DNA of 64,000 bases from Chryseobacterium vrystaatense (GTDB taxonomy: Bacteria > Bacteroidota > Bacteroidia > Flavobacteriales > Weeksellaceae). Below the pieces are notes generated by a model, which was not told the origin of the DNA, made no database searches, and saw only the letters and a program-made list of their open reading frames with translations. Location: positions 248,001 to 312,000 of the forward strand of contig NZ_JPRI01000008.1 in assembly GCF_000737765.1 (NCBI RefSeq). Reading direction: 5' to 3'. Shown in pieces: positions 16,860 to 26,551 of the stretch (positions within the stretch are counted from its first letter, which is position 1; each line of letters opens with the position of its first letter). The translations under genes were made by a program, and so were the position numbers.

Positions 16860-17972
16860 ATGAGAGTTATTTCACAAATTTTATTACTTTTTGCAGGCAG
16901 TTTCGTTTTTTCCCAAAAACAGATTCATATTGAATTGAAGGCCCCCTCATTTGAAAATGATTCTCTATTTTTAGTATTTCCTACTGTTTCAAAAAGTGTA
17001 ACATCGCTGTTCGCTATGAATTTAAAGGGTAACAACAAAAATGTAAGATCTTTCGCAAATTCAAAAGGAGCCGTCATTAGTGTGCAGTCTCAAAATACGA
17101 TCAGCGGAACGTTTCAGTGCCCCATGCCTATGATGATGATGGCACCATCTAAAGATGGACAGAATGGGTTTCAGAATTCTAAGGTATTTTTCATTGAAAA
17201 CGGAATTTTAAAAATTGAAGTCAGTGATAAAGATCTCACGCTGGTACTTCCACCCGATGCGATCATCAATAAAGATTATAAAAGACTGAAAGAATACCTT
17301 CATCAGGCAGATGAAAAGCTTAAACCTTTTGAGAAAAACAATCCCGAAGACGTTAAAAATAAAGAAAAACTCCTGCAAACCTATATCAAAAATAATCCGG
17401 AATCATATCCTGCTTTTTGGGAGATCGTAGATGACTTCTCAAAATATGGTTTTCATAAAGATTATCTGTCAGCTCTTCCTTTATTCTCAAAAAAATTAAA
17501 AACATCATCATGTTTTAAGGATTTTGAAAAAATATTATACATAGAAAATTCTACGAATGTGGGAGGCAATTTTCCGGAGATTGATTTCGGAACTGAAGGC
17601 AATATTACAAAAGCAACATTTTCGGACCACAAACTGACTTTGATAGATTACTGGTCCACTACCTGTAAGCCGTGTATTGAAGGACTTCCTGAGCTTGTTA
17701 AACTATACGGAAAATACAAAGATAAAGGGGTGAATTTCATCAGTGTCGCAGATGAAAAAACGCAGCCAAGAATGGAGCTTGCCAACAAAATATTCAGAAA
17801 AAATAATGTCAGCTGGAAAAATTATTTTGACCCTGCGAAAGAGTTTTCTAAAAAACTCAACGCCGCAGGTTATCCACTTTACATTCTGGTAGATGGTAAC
17901 GGAAAGATCGTTTCAAGAGAAGTGGACAGACAGGAAACTCTTGAATCGGTCATAGAAAAACATCTGAATTAA
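16860..17972 (+). CDS. TlpA-like thioredoxin-fold protein
   Basis: An N-terminal signal peptide ends near FVFSQ. The middle part resembles the DUF4369-like lead domain common in Bacteroidota TlpA proteins. The C-terminal thioredoxin domain has WSTTCKPC with the redox pair C269/C272 and a cis-Pro loop at AAGYPLYILVDGNGKI. It is probably a periplasmic disulfide reductase. Its stop overlaps that of the MFS gene by 4 bp (convergent). Confidence 0.9.
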   Translation: MRVISQILLLFAGSFVFSQKQIHIELKAPSFENDSLFLVFPTVSKSVTSLFAMNLKGNNKNVRSFANSKGAVISVQSQNTISGTFQCPMPMMMMAPSKDGQNGFQNSKVFFIENGILKIEVSDKDLTLVLPPDAIINKDYKRLKEYLHQADEKLKPFEKNNPEDVKNKEKLLQTYIKNNPESYPAFWEIVDDFSKYGFHKDYLSALPLFSKKLKTSSCFKDFEKILYIENSTNVGGNFPEIDFGTEGNITKATFSDHKLTLIDYWSTTCKPCIEGLPELVKLYGKYKDKGVNFISVADEKTQPRMELANKIFRKNNVSWKNYFDPAKEFSKKLNAAGYPLYILVDGNGKIVSREVDRQETLESVIEKHLN

Positions 17973-19381
17973 TGAGAATTTAAATCTTTTCTGGTGGGAA
18001 GAATATATTCTGGAACTTTCATAATAGAATATAAAACGATAATGAGACAAAAAATGTTGACAGCCACCGCAATGGAAAAGGCGTGATGATAATCTTTCGG
18101 GGATGGTTTGGTTCCCAGAAAATAGTAAAAAATACTTCCTACCACAATAATTCCCATAATAGCTGCAGTCTGCTGAAAAGTATTGTAAACTCCTGAGGCA
18201 TTTCCTGCCAGCTTTTGCGGCAGTCCGGATAAGGCAATATTAGCTAATGAAGGAATAATAGAGCCCACACCGATTCCGTGGAAAAAAAGTAAAAGGCAAA
18301 GCACAAAAAAGGGAGTTTCCTTATCAAACAAAAAGATCTGCAGAATAAGAACGGCCATGATAAGGCTCAACCCGGTAACTAAAAATACTTTACCATATCG
18401 TAAAATAAGTTTCGCAGAAAACAGGGATGCGAGTATAAAACCAAGCCCCTGGAAAACAATAATTTCACCAGCTGCCATTGATCCTATCTGCAGCCCGTCC
18501 TGAAAAAAAAGCGACAGAATATAAAAATAAGAATCCAGCATGATAAAGAAAAAGGAAACTGCCAGAATTCCAAGATTGAAATTTTTATAGCCAAATAAGC
18601 TAAAATCCATCAGGTAAGATTTCCTGTTCTGCAACCTCATCTTTTGATTTTTAATAAAATAAATTAAAACACTTATTGATAAAACGATGAACAGTATATT
18701 TACAGGTTGAATTCCATGTTCAGACATAGTCAGCGCATATGTAAAACCGAAAAGTCCTGCAGCCAGTACAGTAACCCCAAAGAAATCAAAAGTATTTTTT
18801 CCATCTGAAATTTTAGATTCAGCTAAGATTTTTCTGCTGAAAAGTAAAGCCAGAAGACATATCGGGACATTGATCAGGAAAATAAGTCTCCAGGATTCCT
18901 CCATGAAAGTCATGGACGAGAAATAGCCTCCCAGAAACTGTCCGAGAATAGTTCCTGCTCCAATAGTAATTCCATACCAGCCCATCGCTTTTGATCTTTC
19001 TTCATGCCCGGAAAACAGGATTTGTATCATCGACAAAACCTGTGGAGACATCAGGGCAGCACTGATTCCCTGAACAAATCTGGAGATGACAAGCAAAGCC
19101 GATCCGGAAGAGATTCCACAGGCAGCAGAACTTAACATGAAAAATATCAGCCCGATCATAAAAATATTTTTTCGCCCAAACATATCCCCCATTCTTCCGC
19201 CTGTGATCAGGAATGAAGCAAAACCAATAAGGTAAGAAGCAATCATCAGCTGCATCTCTCCATTGGAAGCATGAAGATCACGCTGGATCGACGGAATGGA
19301 TACATTGATGATGAAGATATCCATAATGGTAAGCAGCTGACCGGATAATATTACAATCAATTTCAAATATTTAGCATTCAT
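17969..19381 (-). CDS. MFS transporter, DHA2 (14-TM EmrB/QacA-like) family
   Basis: The 470-aa protein has about 14 hydrophobic segments. The family motif is seen at FLITGGRMGDMFGRKNIF near residue 60, with motif C-like GAGTILGQFLGGYF near 140. Members are proton-driven drug exporters. It lies 38 bp downstream of a TetR gene, with an operator-like palindrome in between, so it is very likely the regulator's target. Confidence 0.9.
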   Translation of the reverse strand: MNAKYLKLIVILSGQLLTIMDIFIINVSIPSIQRDLHASNGEMQLMIASYLIGFASFLITGGRMGDMFGRKNIFMIGLIFFMLSSAACGISSGSALLVISRFVQGISAALMSPQVLSMIQILFSGHEERSKAMGWYGITIGAGTILGQFLGGYFSSMTFMEESWRLIFLINVPICLLALLFSRKILAESKISDGKNTFDFFGVTVLAAGLFGFTYALTMSEHGIQPVNILFIVLSISVLIYFIKNQKMRLQNRKSYLMDFSLFGYKNFNLGILAVSFFFIMLDSYFYILSLFFQDGLQIGSMAAGEIIVFQGLGFILASLFSAKLILRYGKVFLVTGLSLIMAVLILQIFLFDKETPFFVLCLLLFFHGIGVGSIIPSLANIALSGLPQKLAGNASGVYNTFQQTAAIMGIIVVGSIFYYFLGTKPSPKDYHHAFSIAVAVNIFCLIIVLYSIMKVPEYILPTRKDLNSH

Positions 19382-19387
19382 TTTTAT

Positions 19388-19401
19388 ATAGATATATCTA
19401 T
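19388..19401. promoter_or_regulatory. Operator-like palindrome between tetR and the MFS gene
   Basis: ATAGATATATCTAT is a perfect 14-bp palindrome. It shares the ATAGATA/TATCTAT half-sites with the inverted repeat upstream of the adjacent tetR gene (20011-20034). Confidence 0.55.
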
Positions 19402-19419
19402 TTATTACAGAAAAAAAAA

Positions 19420-19983
19420 TTAAGACAGCTGGGCCTCAATCATTTTTTGAATATGATCAAAAGAATCAGTATTCTTATTGATTGTAGACGTTATTACCGC
19501 GCCTTCTATCAGCAGAAAAATATGTTCCGTAACAAGATCCGTATCTGTACTGTTATTATTTTCATCATATTCTATTACCAGAGACCGGATCATTTCTTTT
19601 TGTTTACCCTTATGTTTTTTTACAAAATCAGAAATTACAGGGCTGGTGTCTCCTACTTCAGCAATAATTTTGATAAAATGACAGCCCGCAAACTTTGAGG
19701 ATTTTTGCAGCTTCTTACGGTACTCTACCAAAGAAAGCAGTTTTTTCCTGGGTCCCGAAATTTTAGCAGAGTATTCCTCAAAGCCCCTGAACCATTCCAC
19801 TTCCTCTTTGATAAGGTAAGCCTGAAGCAAGTCATTTTTTGATGAAAAATGATTGTACAGAGATCCTATGGCAATATCTGCCTCAGCAATGATCTGATTG
19901 ATTCCGGTCGAGTTGAAACCCTGTCTGTAAAACAGATCCGAAGCCACCCTGATAATTCTGTCCTGTACCTTTTCTTTTTTCAT
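19420..19983 (-). CDS. TetR/AcrR-family regulator of the adjacent MFS exporter
   Basis: The N-terminal HTH is typical: IIRVASDLFYRQGFNSTGINQIIAEADIAIGSLYNHFSSK (about residues 9-49, given here as its family block). The C-terminal ligand-binding domain includes a KFAGCHF segment. The gene order is tetR then MFS on the same strand. An inverted repeat 28 bp upstream of its start (20011-20034) is the likely auto-operator. Confidence 0.9.
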   Translation of the reverse strand: MKKEKVQDRIIRVASDLFYRQGFNSTGINQIIAEADIAIGSLYNHFSSKNDLLQAYLIKEEVEWFRGFEEYSAKISGPRKKLLSLVEYRKKLQKSSKFAGCHFIKIIAEVGDTSPVISDFVKKHKGKQKEMIRSLVIEYDENNNSTDTDLVTEHIFLLIEGAVITSTINKNTDSFDHIQKMIEAQLS

Positions 19984-20010
19984 TACAAAATTTTTTACAA
20001 ATGTAGATAA

Positions 20011-20034
20011 AAAATAGATAAGTCTATCTATTTT
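20011..20034. promoter_or_regulatory. Putative TetR operator upstream of tetR
   Basis: Arms AAAATAGATA (20011-20020) and TATCTATTTT (20025-20034) form a perfect 10-bp inverted repeat around AGTC. It sits between tetR (minus) and the lipoprotein gene at 20087 (plus), so both could be regulated. Confidence 0.65.
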
Positions 20035-20086
20035 TGAAATTAGAAAAAAAAGTTTACTTTCAAGTTTATAAAAATTAATAAAAAGT

Positions 20087-20548
20087 ATGTCAAAAAAGTT
20101 TCTGCTTTATCTTCTTTTCCTGTTGATCTATGTATCTTGCAGCCCTCCCAAAAAAGAAACTATGCCTCACTCCAATCCTGTTGTCTATTTTGAAATTCCT
20201 GTGAATGACATGAAACGTGCCGAGCAGTTTTATACGAATGTTTTTAATTTCCAATTTCAAAAAGAAGATATTGACGGCTACGAAATGTCTCTTTTCCCAT
20301 TTGAGGAAAAAAACACCGGGATTACCGGTGCTTTAGCAAAAGGTGATGTATACAAGCCGACGAGGGATGGCGTTATTATTTATTTCAAAACAGAAAGTAT
20401 TGACGAATCTCTGCGTAAAGCTGTTCAGCATAAAGGCAAGATACTTTATCCTAAAAAAATAAATGAAAAATATGGTTTTGCAGTAGCCGAATTGGAAGAT
20501 TCTGAAGGAAACAGAATTGCACTTCATGAAACGCTGAAAAATGATTAA
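20087..20548 (+). CDS. VOC (glyoxalase-like) domain protein with lipoprotein signal
   Basis: Residues 1-18 are a lipoprotein signal with lipobox YVSC (Cys at 18). The rest is one VOC domain (VVYFEIPVNDMKRAEQFY through AVAELEDSEGNRIALHE, residues about 31-148). VOC proteins of this type are normally cytoplasmic and begin near the Met at residue 26, so an alternative start there is possible. The ligand and any enzymatic activity are unknown. It is divergent from the tetR gene, with that operator in between. Confidence 0.75.
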   Translation: MSKKFLLYLLFLLIYVSCSPPKKETMPHSNPVVYFEIPVNDMKRAEQFYTNVFNFQFQKEDIDGYEMSLFPFEEKNTGITGALAKGDVYKPTRDGVIIYFKTESIDESLRKAVQHKGKILYPKKINEKYGFAVAELEDSEGNRIALHETLKND

Positions 20549-20622
20549 TAATTTACTGCATAACATTTTTGATTTTAGTCACTACATATTTCGTATCTTT
20601 AGTTACCACTTAAGAATAAATC

Positions 20623-21261
20623 ATGTGGTATCCAGCAATGCCAGAAGAACTTTATTTCATCAAGACGAATCCCAATATTGCTAAAATCAATTTATACAAT
20701 AAACTCTGCCGTGAAGAGGATCATATCATGAAATTTCTTCACGATGATGCCAAAGTAAGTCTTGAAATCATTAAAAATAAAGTAAAGGATTCTGTTAACG
20801 ATCTCTCGAAAGAGGAACTTTCAAGTATTTTCACCTGGTTCAGCAGCACCTATCCTGCGGACAGCGAAGAAGCTAAAACCCAGCTTTTCATCAATGGCAT
20901 CGATCTTTTTTATGACATTCCGAGAGAAGAGAATATAAAAGCTTTTCAGGAAATTCTTTTCAATTACGAAAACTATTCTAAACAGAATCTGGATTTTATG
21001 GTGGATGCACAAAACTTTAATCAGTTTCTGATCTACGGACTGTTTTTCACAGATATTATACTGGAACAGAAAGGCAGCTGTACGGTGCTTTCACATTATT
21101 TAAAGCCGGATTATCCCTCTCTATATGCTGTTGCAGAAGATCATGCCCGTGAGAGAAGTTCCGACCAGAACAATAGCCTTGACCTTCAGCGTTATTTTGG
21201 AGATCTGTACGACCTGACAAAATATTATAAGGGATCTGTCATCAAACTTCATACTTTATAA
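20623..21261 (+). CDS. Hypothetical protein
   Basis: A 212-aa acidic, mostly helical cytoplasmic protein with no signal peptide. No family is recognised. A distinctive segment is FTWFSSTYPADSEEAKTQLF near residue 67. It ends 12 bp from the convergent SDR gene. A TTG-N22-TATCTTTA element upstream is a poor promoter match. Confidence 0.6.
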   Translation: MWYPAMPEELYFIKTNPNIAKINLYNKLCREEDHIMKFLHDDAKVSLEIIKNKVKDSVNDLSKEELSSIFTWFSSTYPADSEEAKTQLFINGIDLFYDIPREENIKAFQEILFNYENYSKQNLDFMVDAQNFNQFLIYGLFFTDIILEQKGSCTVLSHYLKPDYPSLYAVAEDHARERSSDQNNSLDLQRYFGDLYDLTKYYKGSVIKLHTL

Positions 21262-21273
21262 GAAATTACTTTT

Positions 21274-22290
21274 TCAAATCTCCAGAATATTCTTATGTTT
21301 CATCAGATATTCCAATGCCTGCTGTACTGCCAGCTCCGGATCTTTGGGTTTGAACCCTAACTCATTTTTGGCTTTGGAAATATCAAAATTCTGTTGCAGC
21401 CCCGAGAACATCGCGATATCTTTTCTGGTCAGCAAAGGAGGTTTTCGGCTCAACTTACCTCCAAGTTCCATGATTCCGGCAATGGCATAAAGCACAGTTT
21501 TGGGAACAGAGCCCGGGATCTTCAGGTTCAGTTCAGGATATAATCTCCCGGCTAAAGCTGTCGTATCCGTAATCGTCATACATTTTTCATTAGCCAGGAT
21601 ATAACGTTCTCCGGAACGCCCCTTTTGGGCAGCAAGAAAACAGCCTTCTGCGACATCCTTTACGTCAATCCAATTCAGTGTTATTTTTGTGTCTACCGGT
21701 ATTTTTTTATTTAGAATCAGCTTCAATATATTGTAGGAAACATTCAACGGAAGGAAAGCTTCACTGCCAATCATTGCGGAAGGCATCACAGAAACCAGTT
21801 CTATTCCATGCTTTGCTGCAAGTTCAAAAGCGAGCTTTTCACCATCATTTTTAGAATTGTAATACATATCCCTTCTGTCAGGATTGTATCCTCCGCTTTC
21901 GTTTACAGGAAGTTTTGTATAATTTAAAGCAGCAATAGAGCTTACATAAACAATTTTTCTTACTCCGGCTTCAGCCGCCGCTTCGATAGTATTGATGGTT
22001 CCACTGATATTAACGTCATAAATTTCTTTCTTGGGATCTTTTGCCCACAGCTTAAAGGATGCTCCTACTGCATAAAATGTTTCCACACCATGGAGTGCTT
22101 TCACAAAAGAAGCCTTATCTGTAATATCCACCTTTACCACTTCGCAGTTCAGTCCCTCAAAAGGTTTTGTATTGCTCATGTTTCTTACCGCTGCCCGCAC
22201 AGGAATACCTTTTTTTAGCAAAAGTCTCACTAAGTTGTTTCCCAAATGTCCGTTTGCTCCTGAAACAAGAGCCAGATGATTAGTTGTCAT
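21274..22290 (-). CDS. NAD-dependent epimerase/dehydratase (extended SDR)
   Basis: The NAD(P)-binding motif is SGANGHLGNNLVRLL at residues 9-23, and the catalytic YxxxK is YYNSK near 142-146. The length (338 aa) and layout resemble dihydroflavonol-4-reductase-like enzymes. The substrate is unknown. The Crp-like regulator gene lies 60 bp upstream on the same strand. Confidence 0.88.
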   Translation of the reverse strand: MTTNHLALVSGANGHLGNNLVRLLLKKGIPVRAAVRNMSNTKPFEGLNCEVVKVDITDKASFVKALHGVETFYAVGASFKLWAKDPKKEIYDVNISGTINTIEAAAEAGVRKIVYVSSIAALNYTKLPVNESGGYNPDRRDMYYNSKNDGEKLAFELAAKHGIELVSVMPSAMIGSEAFLPLNVSYNILKLILNKKIPVDTKITLNWIDVKDVAEGCFLAAQKGRSGERYILANEKCMTITDTTALAGRLYPELNLKIPGSVPKTVLYAIAGIMELGGKLSRKPPLLTRKDIAMFSGLQQNFDISKAKNELGFKPKDPELAVQQALEYLMKHKNILEI

Positions 22291-22349
22291 TGCATAAATT
22301 TTAATACTGCAAAGTTCATCTTCCTACACCCGGAACCTCTTGACTTTTG

Positions 22350-22925
22350 TTAGTTAATTATCTTTTTCCGAATCCTGCTGAGACTTTCGGGTTTCATTCC
22401 TAAGAATGAAGCGATATGCTGAATGGGAACATTCTGAATAATGTCCGGATAATTTTCTATAAGCTTCAAATAACGTTGTTCTGCATTTAATACAGACAGT
22501 TCTTTGGATCGGTTTTCATGATAAGCAATAGACTTTTGAAATACTGAAATGCTGAAGTCCTTCATGCTCTGGCTGCTGCTGATCAGCTTATCCAGATTTT
22601 CTTTCGTGATTCTTAAAAGATTACAGTCTGTAATGCATTCTACATTATCTTCGGAACGGGTCTGACTGATAAAATGAGTATAAGATGTGAAAAATCCAGG
22701 TGGGCAGTTAATATGTGTGGTCACTTCATTACCCTTATCATCCATATAAAACAGCCTGAGATATCCCGATACAATATAATACAGATGTCCGGGAATTTTC
22801 CCAGCCTCTTCCAGCAACGTATTTTTTGAATAACCAACAGGTTCAAAATACTGCTGAATCATTTCAATTTCGTGAGAATTAAAATGAAAATCAGAACCCA
22901 TATACAGTAAAAGTTTGTCATGCAT
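22350..22925 (-). CDS. Crp/Fnr-family transcription regulator
   Basis: A cyclic-nucleotide-binding-like beta roll (GHLYYIVSGYLRLFYMDDKG) is followed by a C-terminal HTH (IQHIASFLGMKPESLSRIRKK). The start at 22925 (MHDKLLLYMG) is preferred over the longer frame to 23006. A minus-strand -7 box TATTTTTG lies at 22952-22959, inside the longer frame, and the extra residues do not look like this family. No Fe-S cysteines are seen, so it is Crp-like rather than Fnr. Confidence 0.85.
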   Translation of the reverse strand: MHDKLLLYMGSDFHFNSHEIEMIQQYFEPVGYSKNTLLEEAGKIPGHLYYIVSGYLRLFYMDDKGNEVTTHINCPPGFFTSYTHFISQTRSEDNVECITDCNLLRITKENLDKLISSSQSMKDFSISVFQKSIAYHENRSKELSVLNAEQRYLKLIENYPDIIQNVPIQHIASFLGMKPESLSRIRKKIIN

Positions 22926-22951
22926 GCGATAATATTTGTAGAATATTCTTA

Positions 22952-22959
22952 CAAAAATA
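22952..22959 (-). promoter_or_regulatory. Putative -7 box of the Crp-like gene
   Basis: Reads TATTTTTG on the minus strand, 26 bp upstream of the chosen start at 22925. Confidence 0.45.
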
Positions 22960-23058
22960 GCCAAAAGAATACCTGATGGGTTGACAACTCTTTTAATATT
23001 TTCCACTTCTTGATGTAATGCCGCTGCTCAATGAGATGTTATGTATAAAAAGCCAATC

Positions 23059-25431
23059 ATGAATCGAAAGATTATCCTCCTTTTAAGTCTTGTCTCATCA
23101 TCTTATTTTTTTGCGCAGAGCATTGAAGGTAAGGTTACTGATATGCAGAACAAACCGGCACCGGAAACTGAAGTTCTGATCACCAAAGCAGATACTAAAT
23201 TTTCTGCGATCACAGACGAAAACGGGATGTTTAAAATTCCCCTGAAAGAAGACGGAAACTATATCCTTGAAATTATAAAAGACGGTGTAAAAACCAATAC
23301 CGAAAATATCACAGTAAAAGGGAACTCTACAAAAGATATCCAGCTGAAAGAAGCACCTGTAGAACAAAAACTGGAAGGCGTTACACTTACTGCCAGAAAA
23401 AAGCTATTTGAAAGAAAAGTAGACCGGCTGGTCTTCAATGTAGAAAACTCTGTAGCTTCACAGGGCATAGATGCTGTAGAAGCTCTTGCAAAAACACCGA
23501 TGGTACGTGCAACCGATGATGCGATCAGTATCGCCGGAAAAAGCAATGTCGCCATAATGATCAATGACAGACTTTTAAACCTGAACGGTCAGGAACTGAT
23601 CAATTATCTGAAAACCATCCGCTCTGATGATATTCTTAAAATAGAAGTAATCACAACACCTCCTGCCAAATACGAAGCAGAAGGAAAAAGCGGCCTGATC
23701 AATATCATCCTTAAGAAAAATTCCAGTCTGGGGTGGAACGGCTCGCTTCAAACTTCGGGAAGTTATTATGGGGACAGACCAGCGACCTCTACCCGAAGCG
23801 GAGCTTCTTTTAACTACCAGGGAGAAAAACTTTCTATTACCAGCAATTTGTCTATCGGTGACAATTATTGGGAAAACCGGTCTTATAATTATCTGACCGG
23901 AACAACTGATAATAATTACTGGAAGACGAACAGTACCAGTAATAACAATTACCGTTACAAGGGAGGTGGCTTAAAAGGTGAATATAAGATCAATGATAAA
24001 AATCTGATCGGAATCAATTATAATTATTCATTCAGTAATCCTTTGGAAACGGGTGAAAGCAGGGCGAATATCTTTGATAAAGACGGCTCTCTGGATGTTT
24101 CCTCCAATTACAGCAACAGGAACCGCAGAAATGTTCACAATGCATCGGCATTTTATGATGTAAAACTTGATTCATTAGGTAGTAAGCTAAGTGTAACCGC
24201 GAATATGATGCTCAATAATTCCAATGCCAGGAATTTTTATAATACCATTACTTCTGATGTTGTTTCTACATTTGCCAATCCTATCAGTAAATATAGAATT
24301 TACTCCGCTCAGGCAGATCTGGAGAAAACTTTTGGTAAAGTGAAAACAGAGGGAGGATTAAAGTATACCAAGATCAAAAATGATTCTGAGTTTAATTTCT
24401 TTACGATCGAAGACGGCCAAAACATTCTTAATCCAAAAAGAACGAATACTTTCTTTTACAATGAACAGAATTACGCTGCCTATGCATCCACAAGTTTTAA
24501 AATCAACGACAAATGGGATGCTAAAGCGGGGCTTCGCTACGAATACACCACTTTGGAAGGAATATCGATGAATGATGATTCGTCAGCGAAAATTAAATAT
24601 GGAAAATTTTTCCCGACGGCTTACATCAGTTACAAGCCTAACGAAAATAACGCTTTCTCCCTTAATTATTCCAGACGTATTTCACGGCCCTATTTCGGGA
24701 ACCTGAATCCTTTCAAATTCTATGTTTCTGAATTTGAATACAGTACAGGAAATCCTTATTTGCTGCCTTCATTTTCAGATAATTTAGAATTCGGATACGT
24801 GGTACACAATAATTTTAATGTCACCCTGTATTATAACAGGACTAAGGATGACTGGGACAGAATTCAGGTTGTAGAAGGTAAATCGAAATACAGTATCGTC
24901 AAAAATTTCTTTAATGAAGATCAGGCGGGAATCAATATCAGCTATAATTACAATAAGCTGAAATGGTTGGAATCCAATATTTTTCTGAATGGCTATTATT
25001 CGAAAACAAAATCTTATGACCCGACTGCAATAGCAGCTCCTAAAGGTTACAGTGCCAACTTCAATCTTGATAATAATTTCTTTCTGAATAAAAGCAAGAG
25101 TCTTACTTTAATGCTTGGACTCTGGAGCAATCTTCCGAACAGGGACGGAAATACATATTATTTTGCCAATGCATCCGTCTATACAGGAATGAAACTGAAC
25201 CTGATGGAGAAAAAACTTCTGATCAACCTGTATGTGAATGACCTTCTGAATACCAACCGTAATAAAGGGATAGAATATTATCCTAACTACGATGTAGAAT
25301 ATTATAATAAAGGGATCACCCGGAACATTTATCTTTCTGTAACGTACAAATTCGGAAACAATAATGTGAAGGGCGCTACAAAAGAGGTGAAGTTTGAAGA
25401 ATCTAGCAGAGCAGGCGGGGCCAGTAATTAA
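23059..25431 (+). CDS. Outer-membrane beta-barrel receptor (TonB-dependent-receptor-like)
   Basis: The start at 23059 (MNRKIILLLSL) gives a clean signal peptide ending at FFAQ. A carboxypeptidase-like regulatory domain follows (about residues 20-95 of the chosen protein), then a plug-like segment (DAVEALAKTPMV, INDRLLNLNGQEL, VITTPPAKYEAEGKSGLINI). The rest is a large beta-barrel rich in alternating aromatic residues. It belongs to the flavobacterial outer-membrane beta-barrel/TonB-receptor group without an obvious SusD partner. The substrate is unknown. Confidence 0.88.
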   Translation: MNRKIILLLSLVSSSYFFAQSIEGKVTDMQNKPAPETEVLITKADTKFSAITDENGMFKIPLKEDGNYILEIIKDGVKTNTENITVKGNSTKDIQLKEAPVEQKLEGVTLTARKKLFERKVDRLVFNVENSVASQGIDAVEALAKTPMVRATDDAISIAGKSNVAIMINDRLLNLNGQELINYLKTIRSDDILKIEVITTPPAKYEAEGKSGLINIILKKNSSLGWNGSLQTSGSYYGDRPATSTRSGASFNYQGEKLSITSNLSIGDNYWENRSYNYLTGTTDNNYWKTNSTSNNNYRYKGGGLKGEYKINDKNLIGINYNYSFSNPLETGESRANIFDKDGSLDVSSNYSNRNRRNVHNASAFYDVKLDSLGSKLSVTANMMLNNSNARNFYNTITSDVVSTFANPISKYRIYSAQADLEKTFGKVKTEGGLKYTKIKNDSEFNFFTIEDGQNILNPKRTNTFFYNEQNYAAYASTSFKINDKWDAKAGLRYEYTTLEGISMNDDSSAKIKYGKFFPTAYISYKPNENNAFSLNYSRRISRPYFGNLNPFKFYVSEFEYSTGNPYLLPSFSDNLEFGYVVHNNFNVTLYYNRTKDDWDRIQVVEGKSKYSIVKNFFNEDQAGINISYNYNKLKWLESNIFLNGYYSKTKSYDPTAIAAPKGYSANFNLDNNFFLNKSKSLTLMLGLWSNLPNRDGNTYYFANASVYTGMKLNLMEKKLLINLYVNDLLNTNRNKGIEYYPNYDVEYYNKGITRNIYLSVTYKFGNNNVKGATKEVKFEESSRAGGASN

Positions 25432-25468
25432 ATTTTATTTAATACATTAGAAGCAGATAAGTTTGACC

Positions 25469-26215
25469 ATGCTGCTACAAAAAATAATAACCGGCGGTAT
25501 CCTGATTGGTTCAGGATTTCTGCTGGTTTCATGCTTTAAAGACTATGAACCGCATTTCTTCAACGGGGAATGGATGTCTGATTCGTTGGTGACTAAAGAA
25601 AATGATCATTGGCGGGAATTTCTGTATTTTGATAATGGTCAGGCAGCACGCACAACCAGTTGGGGTAAAAAATATTTGCTCAATAAGAATCTGCAAATAA
25701 AAGGATTGGAAATGTATGATCGTGACAAGGCTCTATTTCAAATAAAGGTTTTAGATTCCAACAGGATCATTGTAAAAGGAAAAGATTATTATGGAAGCTT
25801 TTATCGTAATAATATCCTGGCAGATGATATGAAAAAAGCGGTATCCACTGCCGAAGAAGTAGAAAAACAAAGGAAAAGATTACTTGGAGACTGGAAAACA
25901 GTCGATTTCAAGATCGTTTCTTTATCAACCAATCAGCAAGATACATTAACCGTCCAGCTTCCGGAGCAAAGAGTTATAGCAGGAGTTCCAACCCATACAA
26001 TTACTTCTCTGAATTTCGGATATAATAAATTTTCCCTGCATTGCAATTCCAGTATCATCCCTTTCAGTTACAGGGCAGAACAAGATAAAATAGAGTTCGG
26101 ATCAGGAGATGTAATTGATTCATTTAAGTATTATTTTCAAGAAGAAAGGCTAATCATTGAGTATTGTACATTCAGGAATATTCTTAACACTATCACATTT
26201 GAAAAAGTTCCGTAA
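25469..26215 (+). CDS. Hypothetical lipoprotein
   Basis: The ATG at 25469 is chosen over the in-frame TTG at 25463. The lipobox is LLVSC, with Cys at residue 22. The chain is about 248 aa with two lipocalin-like halves: FFNGEWMSDSL and RLLGDWKTVDFKI both resemble strand-1 GxW motifs. It follows the outer-membrane receptor by 37 bp and may be its operon partner. Its last 66 bp overlap the 3' end of the convergent gene on the minus strand. Confidence 0.7.
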   Translation: MLLQKIITGGILIGSGFLLVSCFKDYEPHFFNGEWMSDSLVTKENDHWREFLYFDNGQAARTTSWGKKYLLNKNLQIKGLEMYDRDKALFQIKVLDSNRIIVKGKDYYGSFYRNNILADDMKKAVSTAEEVEKQRKRLLGDWKTVDFKIVSLSTNQQDTLTVQLPEQRVIAGVPTHTITSLNFGYNKFSLHCNSSIIPFSYRAEQDKIEFGSGDVIDSFKYYFQEERLIIEYCTFRNILNTITFEKVP

Positions 26216-26551
26216 CCTTACTTCCAAATAATACATGACTCCGCCCATGAAATAAGCTGCAACATCTAAAATATCCCCTGTAAATCTATCCGAAAGCATG
26301 GGACAAACCACTTCAAAAAGCATCGACAGATAGAGTACAGAAGACAAAATAAATTTAAAATCTGGTTTCCATTGATATCCCAGTCTCCGGTTCATTACAT
26401 ATTCTATCAGATATGCATACATCGGAACAGTGATAAAATCTGTCAGATGATTGCTTATGACCGGAATAATAATCCCCTTCTTTCTAAGAAAAATAATCAG
26501 TGCCCAAACAGCAAGTCCCAGCAGAAACCCATATGAAATTTTCTTTTTCAT
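26150..26551 (-). CDS. Small integral membrane protein
   Basis: The 133-aa protein begins MKKKISYGFLLG and has about four membrane segments. It resembles Bacteroidota proteins often labelled magnesium citrate secondary transporter, a label I do not trust, so the function is open. The ATG at 26551 overlaps the stop of the small ORF upstream (TAATG), which argues for coupled translation and against the longer frame to 26707. Its 3' end overlaps the lipoprotein gene. Confidence 0.7.
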   Translation of the reverse strand: MKKKISYGFLLGLAVWALIIFLRKKGIIIPVISNHLTDFITVPMYAYLIEYVMNRRLGYQWKPDFKFILSSVLYLSMLFEVVCPMLSDRFTGDILDVAAYFMGGVMYYLEVRLRNFFKCDSVKNIPECTILND

